Part shown: positions 26,828 to 34,418 of the stretch, one piece after another | How positions within the stretch are numbered: position 1 is the first letter of the stretch | Layout of the letters: each line of letters opens with the position of its first letter | Source: Methylohalomonas lacus | GTDB taxonomy: Bacteria; Pseudomonadota; Gammaproteobacteria; Methylohalomonadales; Methylohalomonadaceae | Length of the DNA: 48,040 nucleotides | NCBI RefSeq assembly: GCF_024808875.1 | Contig: NZ_JANUCT010000021.1 | Coordinates: 1-48,040, forward strand | Direction: 5' to 3' | Position numbers and translations under genes: made by a program | The notes under the pieces: model-generated | What the model was told of the DNA's origin: nothing | Seen by the model: only the letters and a program-made list of their open reading frames with translations | Database searches by the model: none

Positions 26828-27793
26828 ATGTCAAGCAATATAGATGACAATTTGGCCAAATATTATTGTTCGGTTATTATTCCAGTCTACAACAAAGAAT
26901 TATATGTGGCACGTGCTATAGATTCAGTACTTAATCAAACGCATGATAATATTGAACTTATTCTTGTCTGTGATCCTTCTACCGATAATAGCCTGGAGAT
27001 AATCAAACAGTACGAGGATCCTAGGATTAGGGTGTTTTATAGAAATACGCCCGGTCCGGGGGGGTATGCAGCCCGAAACTTGGGCGCGGCCATGTCCAGG
27101 GGTGACTGGATTGCATTTCTCGATGCTGATGATGAATGGATGCCTGATCATCTGGAACAGGTTCTTCTACTTCATCAAAAATATCCTGAAATTCCGGTCA
27201 TTGTATTGTCTAGTCACATCGTTGAGAACAATGCCAAACACAGGGATCCTTTTTCAAGAGTCTGGAATGCTGATGGACAAGTGTTCAGCTTTGAAGATTA
27301 TCTGAAAAATAGCTATAAGATTTATAAATCTATACACACCAACACGATAACCATAAAAAGAGACTTGTTATCGGGGTTTGAAGTGTTTCCTGATGGCAGA
27401 ACGGAACGTTCTGGTGACCTTTATGCCTGGGTCAGGATAATGGCACGTGCAAGGTATTGCGTCTGGTCTAAGTATGTTGGTGCAATAATTTATAAGGATA
27501 TTGAAGGAGTGACCAGGGCATCCTTGCCGAAAATAGAATTATTCCAGATGATGGTGAGCGAGTTGGCACCTGGCTGTACTCGTAGCGAATATATATGGTT
27601 GACGCGCTATGCTAATAAATTAATCAAGACAGCCTGGATTGAGCATAGATTAGCTGGGCGCGAATCGGCCCCTTTGCATAGCTGTTTTCATTGGAAAAAT
27701 CATTTCCACTATTGTTTTTTCTGGAGCCTGATTTCATTATTGCCGGTTTCATTTATTAATAATATCAGGTTACTCAAGAACAGAATCACTTGA
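26828..27793 (+). CDS. Glycosyltransferase family 2
   Basis: A 321-residue GT2 with CSVIIPVYNKELYVARAIDS, ELILVCDPSTDNSLEII (Cys-Asp-Pro in place of the usual Asp-Asp) and the DxD in WIAFLDADDEWMPDHLEQ near residue 100. GPGGYAARNLGAAMSRGDW is also typical. It ends in two short hydrophobic stretches that may associate with the membrane. Confidence 0.85.
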   Translation: MSSNIDDNLAKYYCSVIIPVYNKELYVARAIDSVLNQTHDNIELILVCDPSTDNSLEIIKQYEDPRIRVFYRNTPGPGGYAARNLGAAMSRGDWIAFLDADDEWMPDHLEQVLLLHQKYPEIPVIVLSSHIVENNAKHRDPFSRVWNADGQVFSFEDYLKNSYKIYKSIHTNTITIKRDLLSGFEVFPDGRTERSGDLYAWVRIMARARYCVWSKYVGAIIYKDIEGVTRASLPKIELFQMMVSELAPGCTRSEYIWLTRYANKLIKTAWIEHRLAGRESAPLHSCFHWKNHFHYCFFWSLISLLPVSFINNIRLLKNRIT

Positions 27794-27838
27794 GATTGAT
27801 ATTATGTATCCACTCATCGCTTCTATAACGCCAGATAT

Positions 27839-29050
27839 ATGAGAATCGCATATATCACAATGCAATTTCCCGTGCCCAGTGAGACATTCGCTTCATTGGA
27901 GGTTAATACCTTATGTGAGATGGGGCATGAATTGACTGTTTACGCGTTGAGAACACCGCATCGCCTGTTCAAGAAAATGATCAATCAGCGTAATCATGAT
28001 GCGGTCCGTATAGTACATTTTCGCTTGTGTTATATTCCATCAGCTCTTCTATCTATTATTTTACAACCGCGAACCGCAATTGATTTACTTCTCTGGCTGA
28101 TCGCCAGTTGTTATCGTCATCCGAAAAGGCTTGGTGTCAGCCTTTTACTCATGCCAGTCGTTATGTGGCATTTTTCCATAATTCGCAAGAACCCGCCGGA
28201 TATAGCTCATCTTTTCTGGGGACATTATCCTTCTCTATTAGGTTATTTGATTTACAGATATTTGCCTGGTGTGAAACTAACCCAGTTTCTTGGTGCGCAT
28301 GATTTGATCACGAATCATCCTTCAAGCTTTATTTTAGCCAATAAATTGGGTCATGTGATAACCCATAGTAACTATAATATTGATCTTATTTCAGCCAATG
28401 GTGTGAGTCGCGAATATATTCATGTCGTCCATAGGGGTACTCAGGTTTCTGATGTTCCCAGTAGCAGCGAAAAGTTCCGGGATATTTCTGCCCCCAGATT
28501 TTTATCTGCTGGCAGACTGATTAACACGAAGGGCATGAACGATGTTATTAGCATTTTTCATCATGTAATTTCTTTATACCCCAATGCCCGGTTGACCATT
28601 GCCGGCGATGGTCCAGAGAGAAAAAATCTGGAGTCTTTGGTTGGCAGTCTGGGATTGGGGCATGCCGTTGACTTTGTCGGGCACGTCCCGCAAAAACAGT
28701 TGTTTTCCGAAATGACAAGTGCGCACTTTTTTCTGCTTATGACGCGTTATGGATCAGAACGTCTGCCCAATGTTATCAAGGAAGCGATGTTGCGGCAGTG
28801 TGTTGTTATAACTTCGCAAATGCCGGCAATTGATGAGCTGGTCAGTGATATGGATACGGGTTTTGTTGTTCATTCAGGCGATAATCAACGAGCTGTTAAA
28901 TGCATAGAGAAATGTTTGGGCGATCAGGAATACGCTATGAATATTGCCGATCGTGCACAGGCATTAATAATCAATAATTTTGATATCAGGAAGTCCATGA
29001 AGCGTTATATGGATTACTGGAATAATTACGATAATGTCACCATGTCATGA
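27839..29050 (+). CDS. Glycosyltransferase family 4
   Basis: A 403-residue GT-B retaining transferase. The N-terminal domain begins MRIAYITMQFPVPSETF. The C-terminal domain has FLSAGRLINTKGMNDVI, LTIAGDGPERKNLESL, VDFVGHVPQKQLFSEM and the donor-binding segment GSERLPNVIKEAMLRQCVVI with the E-x7-E-like spacing of GT4. It ends with an ATGA overlap with the next GT2 gene (29047-29050). Confidence 0.87.
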   Translation: MRIAYITMQFPVPSETFASLEVNTLCEMGHELTVYALRTPHRLFKKMINQRNHDAVRIVHFRLCYIPSALLSIILQPRTAIDLLLWLIASCYRHPKRLGVSLLLMPVVMWHFSIIRKNPPDIAHLFWGHYPSLLGYLIYRYLPGVKLTQFLGAHDLITNHPSSFILANKLGHVITHSNYNIDLISANGVSREYIHVVHRGTQVSDVPSSSEKFRDISAPRFLSAGRLINTKGMNDVISIFHHVISLYPNARLTIAGDGPERKNLESLVGSLGLGHAVDFVGHVPQKQLFSEMTSAHFFLLMTRYGSERLPNVIKEAMLRQCVVITSQMPAIDELVSDMDTGFVVHSGDNQRAVKCIEKCLGDQEYAMNIADRAQALIINNFDIRKSMKRYMDYWNNYDNVTMS

Positions 29051-29799
29051 CACCGACTGTCTCCATTATCACACCGCTTTATAATTGCGCCTCTTTTATC
29101 ACTGAGACAGTGAATTCTGTCTGCTCGCAAACCTTTCCCGACTGGGAAATGATTTTAATTGATGATTGCTCAACAGATGACAGTTTGGCCGTGGCTGAAA
29201 GTTTGGCGAACAAGGATGACCGTATTCATCTTATCAAGATGGAGACTAATTCGGGCTCTGCGGCTGCCAGGAATATAGGTATTGAAAAAGCCCACGGTCG
29301 TTATATTGCCTTCATTGACAGTGATGATCTGTGGACCCAGCAGAAGCTCGAGATTCAGCTTGCCTTCCTGCGGCAGACAAACGCGCCACTGGTCTATTCG
29401 GCTTACGAAAAAATTGACCAGCAAGGCGCTCGCGCCGAGCGCCTGGTTCAGGTGCCTGACGAGATCGACTACGAAGGATTATTGTTCTCTACCGTTATTG
29501 CAACCGTTACTGCTATCTATGACACGGACAAGGTAGGACGTGTCTTTATGCCGGATATCCGCAAGCGCCAGGACTATGCCCTGTGGCTCAGGATTTTGCG
29601 CCAGGGTGGTGTCGCACGCGGCATTAATGAGCCGTTGGCCTATCTGCGCAAGCGTCCCGGTTCGTTGTCCAGCAACAAGCTGTCTGCGGCCTGGTATACC
29701 TGGCGGGTGTACCGTGAGATGGAAGGATTGTCTCTGGCGGCCAGCCTGAACTGTTTCGGTCACTATGCGTTTAATGCCTTTCGCAAGATGTTTATCTGA
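29047..29799 (+). CDS. Glycosyltransferase family 2 (short)
   Basis: A 250-residue GT2 coupled to the preceding GT4 through ATGA. It has TVSIITPLYNCASFITETVN, EMILIDDCSTDDSL, SGSAAARNIGIEKAHGRYIA and DxD in FIDSDDLWTQQKLEIQ. The later MPDIRKRQDYALWLRIL (an ED/QD-type catalytic base region) is well conserved in WcaA-like enzymes. GC content rises again from here, marking the right edge of the AT-rich core. Confidence 0.87.
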   Translation: MTPTVSIITPLYNCASFITETVNSVCSQTFPDWEMILIDDCSTDDSLAVAESLANKDDRIHLIKMETNSGSAAARNIGIEKAHGRYIAFIDSDDLWTQQKLEIQLAFLRQTNAPLVYSAYEKIDQQGARAERLVQVPDEIDYEGLLFSTVIATVTAIYDTDKVGRVFMPDIRKRQDYALWLRILRQGGVARGINEPLAYLRKRPGSLSSNKLSAAWYTWRVYREMEGLSLAASLNCFGHYAFNAFRKMFI

Positions 29800-29829
29800 T
29801 GTCCTCGGCTGCCTGTGGTTATTCGTGAT

Positions 29830-30762
29830 ATGCGTGTTGCCGTAACCGGTGCCAATGGCTTTATTGGCCGTGCCGTCCTGCGGGCCGGCCAGAGTGCGGG
29901 CCTGTCCATGCGTGCGCTTGTGCGTACCGGTATGCCGGCATCATCCAGTGTCGATGAGCACTGGATTGGTGAAATCGGTCCGGATACCGAGTGGTCCGGT
30001 GCGCTGAGCGGCGTGGATGCGGTCGTGCATCTGGCGGGAGCGGCCCATACGGCTACTGATGCCTATGAACGCGTGAATACCGAGGGCACGCTAAGACTGG
30101 GCCGATGTGCCGTTGAGGCCGGGGTCAGGCGACTGGTTTTTGTCAGCTCGATCGCTGTCTATCCGGCCGGTTCCGGGACGAATGAAACTATCGACACAGA
30201 CACCCGGCCCGCGCCGTCCACACCGTATGGCGGCAGCAAGTGGCGCGCGGAGCAGGGGCTGTGGGAGATTGCCAGCGCTACCGGCATGGAGGTGGTTGTA
30301 GTGCGGCCGGCACTGGTTGTGGGCCCGGGCGCGCCGGGGAATCTGCGCCGGCTGGCTGCGCTGGTCGCGCGTGGCCTGCCATTGCCGGTGCCGTCTACGG
30401 CCAATGCCCGTTCCTACGTGAGCCTGGAGTCCCTGGCTGACCTGTTATTGATCGCTGCGCGTCACCCGGCCGCTGCCGGCAATAGCTTTCTGGCGGCTGA
30501 CGCCACTACGCCATCCACGCGGCAGGTGATTCAGTGGATAGGCGAAGGCATGGGAAGACCCGCCCGGGTAGTTCCCGTGCCTGACGGTGTGCTGTCGCTG
30601 GCGAGCAGGTTGGTCGGCCAGAGCGAGGTCTACCGCAAGCTTTACGGCAATCTGTGCGTGGACGCCGGGCGGACTCGCGACCAGCTGGACTGGTCTCCCG
30701 GTGTATCGCTTGAAGCTGCGTTTCGGTCGCTGGGTGCCGGTTTTCACCGCGAACAGTGTTAG
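29830..30762 (+). CDS. NAD-dependent sugar epimerase/dehydratase (SDR)
   Basis: An extended SDR of about 310 residues with RVAVTGANGFIGRAVLRA at the N-terminus, VVHLAGAAHT, VFVSSIAVYPAG, the catalytic Tyr-x-x-x-Lys in TPYGGSKWRAEQGL (about residue 140) and RPALVVGPGAPGN. It resembles WbpV-type UDP-HexNAc epimerases/oxidoreductases that sit beside sugar transferase genes. A GTG at 29815 is in frame; ATG 29830 is chosen because it begins directly at the Rossmann strand. Its stop overlaps the stop of the convergent gene at 30759. Confidence 0.8.
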   Translation: MRVAVTGANGFIGRAVLRAGQSAGLSMRALVRTGMPASSSVDEHWIGEIGPDTEWSGALSGVDAVVHLAGAAHTATDAYERVNTEGTLRLGRCAVEAGVRRLVFVSSIAVYPAGSGTNETIDTDTRPAPSTPYGGSKWRAEQGLWEIASATGMEVVVVRPALVVGPGAPGNLRRLAALVARGLPLPVPSTANARSYVSLESLADLLLIAARHPAAAGNSFLAADATTPSTRQVIQWIGEGMGRPARVVPVPDGVLSLASRLVGQSEVYRKLYGNLCVDAGRTRDQLDWSPGVSLEAAFRSLGAGFHREQC

Positions 30763-31634
30763 TGCGCTTCTTCCCCGGTTTCCGTGCCGCCAGGCGTTAG
30801 CGTATCCAGCTTCAGGTGCTGCCTGACCTTGCCACGGTCGTGGTACAGCTTGATGCTGCCATTGATATAGGCACCCAGACTCTGGAACGCCCGTCTCGCC
30901 ATCAGTAGTGTCAGGATGGCGATAATGATGTTCTGACCTTCCAGCAGCATATAATCGGCAACAAGCAGGAAGAACACGAACAGGAAGTTGGCTGCGGCCA
31001 GGTACTGCAGGTAAAGGGTGTATTTTTTGCGGATGCCCTGACGCAGCCAGGCCGCCAGGCCGCCACGCTGGCTCTCCAGTATAGCCTCGGTCACGAGAAC
31101 CTGGACCACGACGAACAGGGTCGCTATCAGCATGATCAGCGGATTGAGCGCCAGCATGACAATGGCGCCGAGTATGAACATCATAAGATTGGCATGGCTA
31201 CGGCATGTCAGGGCATGGATTTGCCGGATGGACTTGTTTTTTTGCTTTTCGCCAGGCTGCGAATAGATCGCCAGGATGCGATGCCCGACCCGAACTATGA
31301 AACGGTTGGCAACCAGGTTCAGAACGATCGACAGGGCATAAACAATGACAGTGGCGGCCACCAGCCCAAGAATCCAGCTGTCGCGGCTGGCCTCGGACAT
31401 GAAGGACTGGAAATAGCGGGGCACCCCTTCGCTGCCAAGCATGATGATGACTTTCAGCGGCAGAAACAGGGCCAGCATCTGGCAAAATTGCGCGCTTACA
31501 AGCGCTACTATCGCCGCCGTGGTGGCCCGTCGGGCATGCCCGGCCAGGACGCCAAACAGGTGGAACTGGCGACCCGCCTGGGCCAGCATGAAGCGCAACA
31601 GAAAGGCTGGTTTTCGGGCGGCGATTTTATTCAC
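30759..31634 (-). CDS. ABC-exporter-like membrane domain without ATPase
   Basis: A protein of about 291 residues with five to six hydrophobic helices (VALVSAQFCQMLALFLPLKVII, ILGLVAATVIVYALSIVLNLV, FILGAIVMLALNPLIMLIATLF, LFVFFLLVADYMLLEG, IIIAILTLLMARRAFQSLGA), ending in KLYHDRGKVRQHLKL, which looks like the linker that normally leads into a nucleotide-binding domain. No Walker A or signature motif follows, so this is a stand-alone membrane domain. GTG 31634 is chosen: GGAG lies 9 bases upstream and the start overlaps the GT2 stop by 8 bases; a TTG at 31655 is the alternative. Confidence 0.6.
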   Translation of the reverse strand: MNKIAARKPAFLLRFMLAQAGRQFHLFGVLAGHARRATTAAIVALVSAQFCQMLALFLPLKVIIMLGSEGVPRYFQSFMSEASRDSWILGLVAATVIVYALSIVLNLVANRFIVRVGHRILAIYSQPGEKQKNKSIRQIHALTCRSHANLMMFILGAIVMLALNPLIMLIATLFVVVQVLVTEAILESQRGGLAAWLRQGIRKKYTLYLQYLAAANFLFVFFLLVADYMLLEGQNIIIAILTLLMARRAFQSLGAYINGSIKLYHDRGKVRQHLKLDTLTPGGTETGEEAH

Positions 31635-32505
31635 GTTTTGGAGCTCCACCGGCAAGCAGTCGCGCCAGCTCGGCTATTTCAACCAGCCAGAGTCGGGCCT
31701 TTATAAAGCACAGGTGTAATTGTTGCCCGGGTGTTAGTTGTTTGTTCTGCAGGATGGTCCGCCAGGCCCAGACCGGTGGCATCAGGATTTTGACACCGAA
31801 TCTGACCCGGCTTGACAGCGTACCGTGGCGGATCTGGCCACCCTTGATACGACGCGTTTTATGGACATGCGCCTGCCAGCTATCCCGTGCGGGATGCCTG
31901 ATCAGGGCATCCTGGCAGTACGCGACATGAATGCCCTGCCTGCCGGCGCGGCGGCAGAATTCAGCATCGCCGCCCGAGAAGCGAGACGCATCAAAGCCGC
32001 CAATGCTTTCACAGAGTGCCTTTGCAACGAACAGATTCGCCGTGGTTGCATAGCCGCGGTCGATATAGTGCGCCTGACGCAGGCCAAGCACCATGTCATA
32101 ACGTTCATAATGATTCGGTTCGTCGCCGGACGGAATGACTTCGATGGCGCCGCCCACAATTGTCTTGTTCGCATCGTGTTCGCGCAGACATGTTAAGCCG
32201 TATTCCAGCCAATACGGACTCGGCCGGCAGTCGGTATCCGTGAAAGCCAGGTACTGGCCACCGGCATTCTCGATGCCTGTGTTGCGGGCTGCATACGAGC
32301 CGGGTGTACTACAATGCAGTAATCTGGCGAAAGCAGGCAGCTCCGGCTGATCCGGTATGTGCGTTGAGCCGTTATCGACCAGTAATAACTCAAAAGAGTC
32401 GAAATCCTGCTGTTTCAGGTGAGCCAGAAGCTCTGGCACAAGCTGCCATTGATTGTACACCGGCACAATCACAGATATATAGGGTGTTTCCGATGGCAGT
32501 GACAT
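31627..32505 (-). CDS. Glycosyltransferase family 2
   Basis: A 292-residue GT2: YISVIVPVYNQWQLVPELLA, FELLLVDNGSTH, GSYAARNTGIENAGGQYLA and DxD in FTDTDCRPSPYWLEYGL near residue 95, then GGFDASRFSGGDAEFCRRA, a clear catalytic-base segment. It overlaps the downstream membrane protein gene, so the two are coupled. Transcribed against the main operon, with the next GT2 (32568-33491) just upstream. Confidence 0.87.
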   Translation of the reverse strand: MSLPSETPYISVIVPVYNQWQLVPELLAHLKQQDFDSFELLLVDNGSTHIPDQPELPAFARLLHCSTPGSYAARNTGIENAGGQYLAFTDTDCRPSPYWLEYGLTCLREHDANKTIVGGAIEVIPSGDEPNHYERYDMVLGLRQAHYIDRGYATTANLFVAKALCESIGGFDASRFSGGDAEFCRRAGRQGIHVAYCQDALIRHPARDSWQAHVHKTRRIKGGQIRHGTLSSRVRFGVKILMPPVWAWRTILQNKQLTPGQQLHLCFIKARLWLVEIAELARLLAGGAPKRE

Positions 32506-32567
32506 GAGTCGGTTGGATTTGTTACATGATTTTGAATTGATTCAGATGCAGTCTGAATATTATGAAC

Positions 32568-33491
32568 TTATCCGGCATGCTTATTTACGGTTTGCATTAT
32601 TGTACGTTTTAAAAACAGACGCATCCGGGATAATACAATCAAGCTTGTAGTAAGCGGGGCGGTCCGCAGAAAAAGTCGTAAAAGATCTTTGCAATGCAGG
32701 GCGGTCAACCTTGGTTCTGCCATATATTCCGGGTAGATCATTTTTCTGAAATCGTCATTTTCCAGCCCCTGATGACGGCGGATCCACTGAAAGAGCCTTC
32801 TGATTCTCAGTCTGTGTCTTGCCTGCTCATGCCGGTCATTCAGGCGCCGGCTGCTGTCATTATTATCGTGCCTGCGGTAATCGACAGTGATTTCCCGCAG
32901 GAACAGTTTCGATGCCCCTGCAAGCGAACAGCAGTGAATCAGGCAGGCGTCGGCACGGTACCTCCAGTCAGACTCCAATGGTATCGGCATGAAGCGGTCC
33001 AGCAGGTGCGACCGTATCGCCAGCGCGGATGTGGGCTGCCCATACCAGCGACCGAAGAACCAGGTGCGTGCGGCGCAAGAGGCTATAAGCCTGTCGTCCT
33101 CTGAAAATCTCCATGTTCCCTGTTTGTTGCCAAAAAATTCCATGGATGTGGCGAAGAAATCCACATCCGGATGTTCTGCTGCGGCCTGGGCGAGCGTTTC
33201 CAGGTGATGATCCTTGTAACGGTCGTCGGCATCGAGAAACGTAATGATATCGCCGCGCGCGGCGAACCAGGCTGCATTGAAACAGGATAGTTGCCCGCCA
33301 TTATGCTTTCGCATGACCCGGATGCGGTTGTCGCTTACCGCATCCAGCACCCTGTGGCTGTGCTCGTCAGTTGAGCCGTCATCGACGATAATCAGTTCAA
33401 AATCACCATGACTCTGGGCTAGAACAGAATCGATGGCTTCCTGCAGGTAGCGGCCGTAATTATAATTGTTGATGATGACCGTGAATTTCAT
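32568..33491 (-). CDS. Glycosyltransferase family 2
   Basis: A GT2 of about 307 residues with MKFTVIINNYNYGRYLQEAI, FELIIVDDGSTDEHSHRVL, and DxD in IITFLDADDRYKDHHLETL. ATG 33491 has no good Shine-Dalgarno of its own, but it overlaps the stop of a 10-codon ORF (33488-33520) that has a strong one, suggesting translational coupling. A GTG at 33530 in frame is the alternative start. The C-terminus is Arg-rich and includes two Leu-rich helices. Confidence 0.83.
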   Translation of the reverse strand: MKFTVIINNYNYGRYLQEAIDSVLAQSHGDFELIIVDDGSTDEHSHRVLDAVSDNRIRVMRKHNGGQLSCFNAAWFAARGDIITFLDADDRYKDHHLETLAQAAAEHPDVDFFATSMEFFGNKQGTWRFSEDDRLIASCAARTWFFGRWYGQPTSALAIRSHLLDRFMPIPLESDWRYRADACLIHCCSLAGASKLFLREITVDYRRHDNNDSSRRLNDRHEQARHRLRIRRLFQWIRRHQGLENDDFRKMIYPEYMAEPRLTALHCKDLLRLFLRTAPLTTSLIVLSRMRLFLKRTIMQTVNKHAG

Positions 33492-33520
33492 GGTTGACCG
33501 GCATCTGTCACATTGTTCAT
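33488..33520 (-). CDS. Possible 10-residue upstream ORF (leader peptide)
   Basis: ATG at 33520 opens MNNVTDAGQP and a TGA that overlaps the GT2 start (ATGA at 33488-33491). GGGGGGAGG lies 9 bases before this ATG, far better than anything directly in front of the GT2. It may serve to load ribosomes for the GT2. Without conservation data it may also be chance. Confidence 0.3.
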   Translation of the reverse strand: MNNVTDAGQP

Positions 33521-33658
33521 GCTTCCGCACCTCCCCCCGGGGCCTGCGTCTTGCCTAATTGATTCATATTGCCAGATTGCCGTTTTCAGGTATATGCCGT
33601 AACCGGGCGAATAGCCGCTATCGGTGTGAGCTGGCGAAAGCGTATTGAGGTGTTTTGA

Positions 33659-34261
33659 ATGAATTCAATGTCGCCGTCAGGCAAGGTCCGCCCGCCCTTG
33701 GAGGCCGCTGTCATACGCGTATTCGATGTGATGTTTTCAGTCGTGGGGCTGGCTCTTGGGCTGCCGCTGCTGCTTGTCCTGCTCCTTTTGGGCTGGCTGG
33801 AAACGGGTTCGCCGCTGTTCAGACAGGAACGCGTGGGCCGGTACCGGCAGCCCTTTACTCTGGTCAAATTTCGAACCATGCGGCCGGATACGGCCTCGGT
33901 TGCCACCCACCTTGCCAGTGGCTCGGCAGTGACGCCTGTCGGTCGATTTCTGCGGCGCACCAAGCTAGATGAACTGCCCCAGTTATGGAATGTTCTGAAG
34001 GGCGACATGAGCCTGGTCGGGCCGCGTCCCTGCCTGTTTAACCAGGAAGAACTGGTCAGGGAACGCGCTCAGCGGGGCGTTTATGACTGGCGGCCGGGGA
34101 TTACCGGACTGGCGCAGATTCAGGGTATCGATATGTCCACGCCCCGGCTGCTGGCGGAAACCGACCGGGAAATGCTGGCGCATCTGACCGTGTATGATTA
34201 TTTTCGCTATATCTTCTGGACGTTCCTGGGCCGGGGTGTGGGTGACCGGATTGTGAAATAG
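33659..34261 (+). CDS. Undecaprenyl-phosphate sugar-1-phosphate transferase (small PGT)
   Basis: A 200-residue monotopic phosphoglycosyltransferase. A reentrant hydrophobic helix at residues about 18-45 (IRVFDVMFSVVGLALGLPLL) precedes FRQERVGRYRQPFTLVKFRTM, the catalytic acidic pair in RTKLDELPQLWNVLKGDMSLVGPRP and DWRPGITGLAQI. This compact PglC-like form transfers a sugar-1-phosphate from UDP-sugar to undecaprenyl phosphate and starts repeat-unit assembly at the inner membrane. Its substrate may be made by the WbpM-type dehydratase that follows. Confidence 0.88.
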   Translation: MNSMSPSGKVRPPLEAAVIRVFDVMFSVVGLALGLPLLLVLLLLGWLETGSPLFRQERVGRYRQPFTLVKFRTMRPDTASVATHLASGSAVTPVGRFLRRTKLDELPQLWNVLKGDMSLVGPRPCLFNQEELVRERAQRGVYDWRPGITGLAQIQGIDMSTPRLLAETDREMLAHLTVYDYFRYIFWTFLGRGVGDRIVK

Positions 34262-34418
34262 TCCCCGGCTGGAACGGCTGGATCTGCTGACGGGAGCGTC
34301 AATTTTTCGAAACAGTGCTGGTATAATGCCGTAAATGATTGCTGGCTCAGGAAGTTACTTACGGTATGACGGCTAACGGCGTAATTCAGGCGGGAATCAC
34401 GGTCAGGGGGCATCGCTG

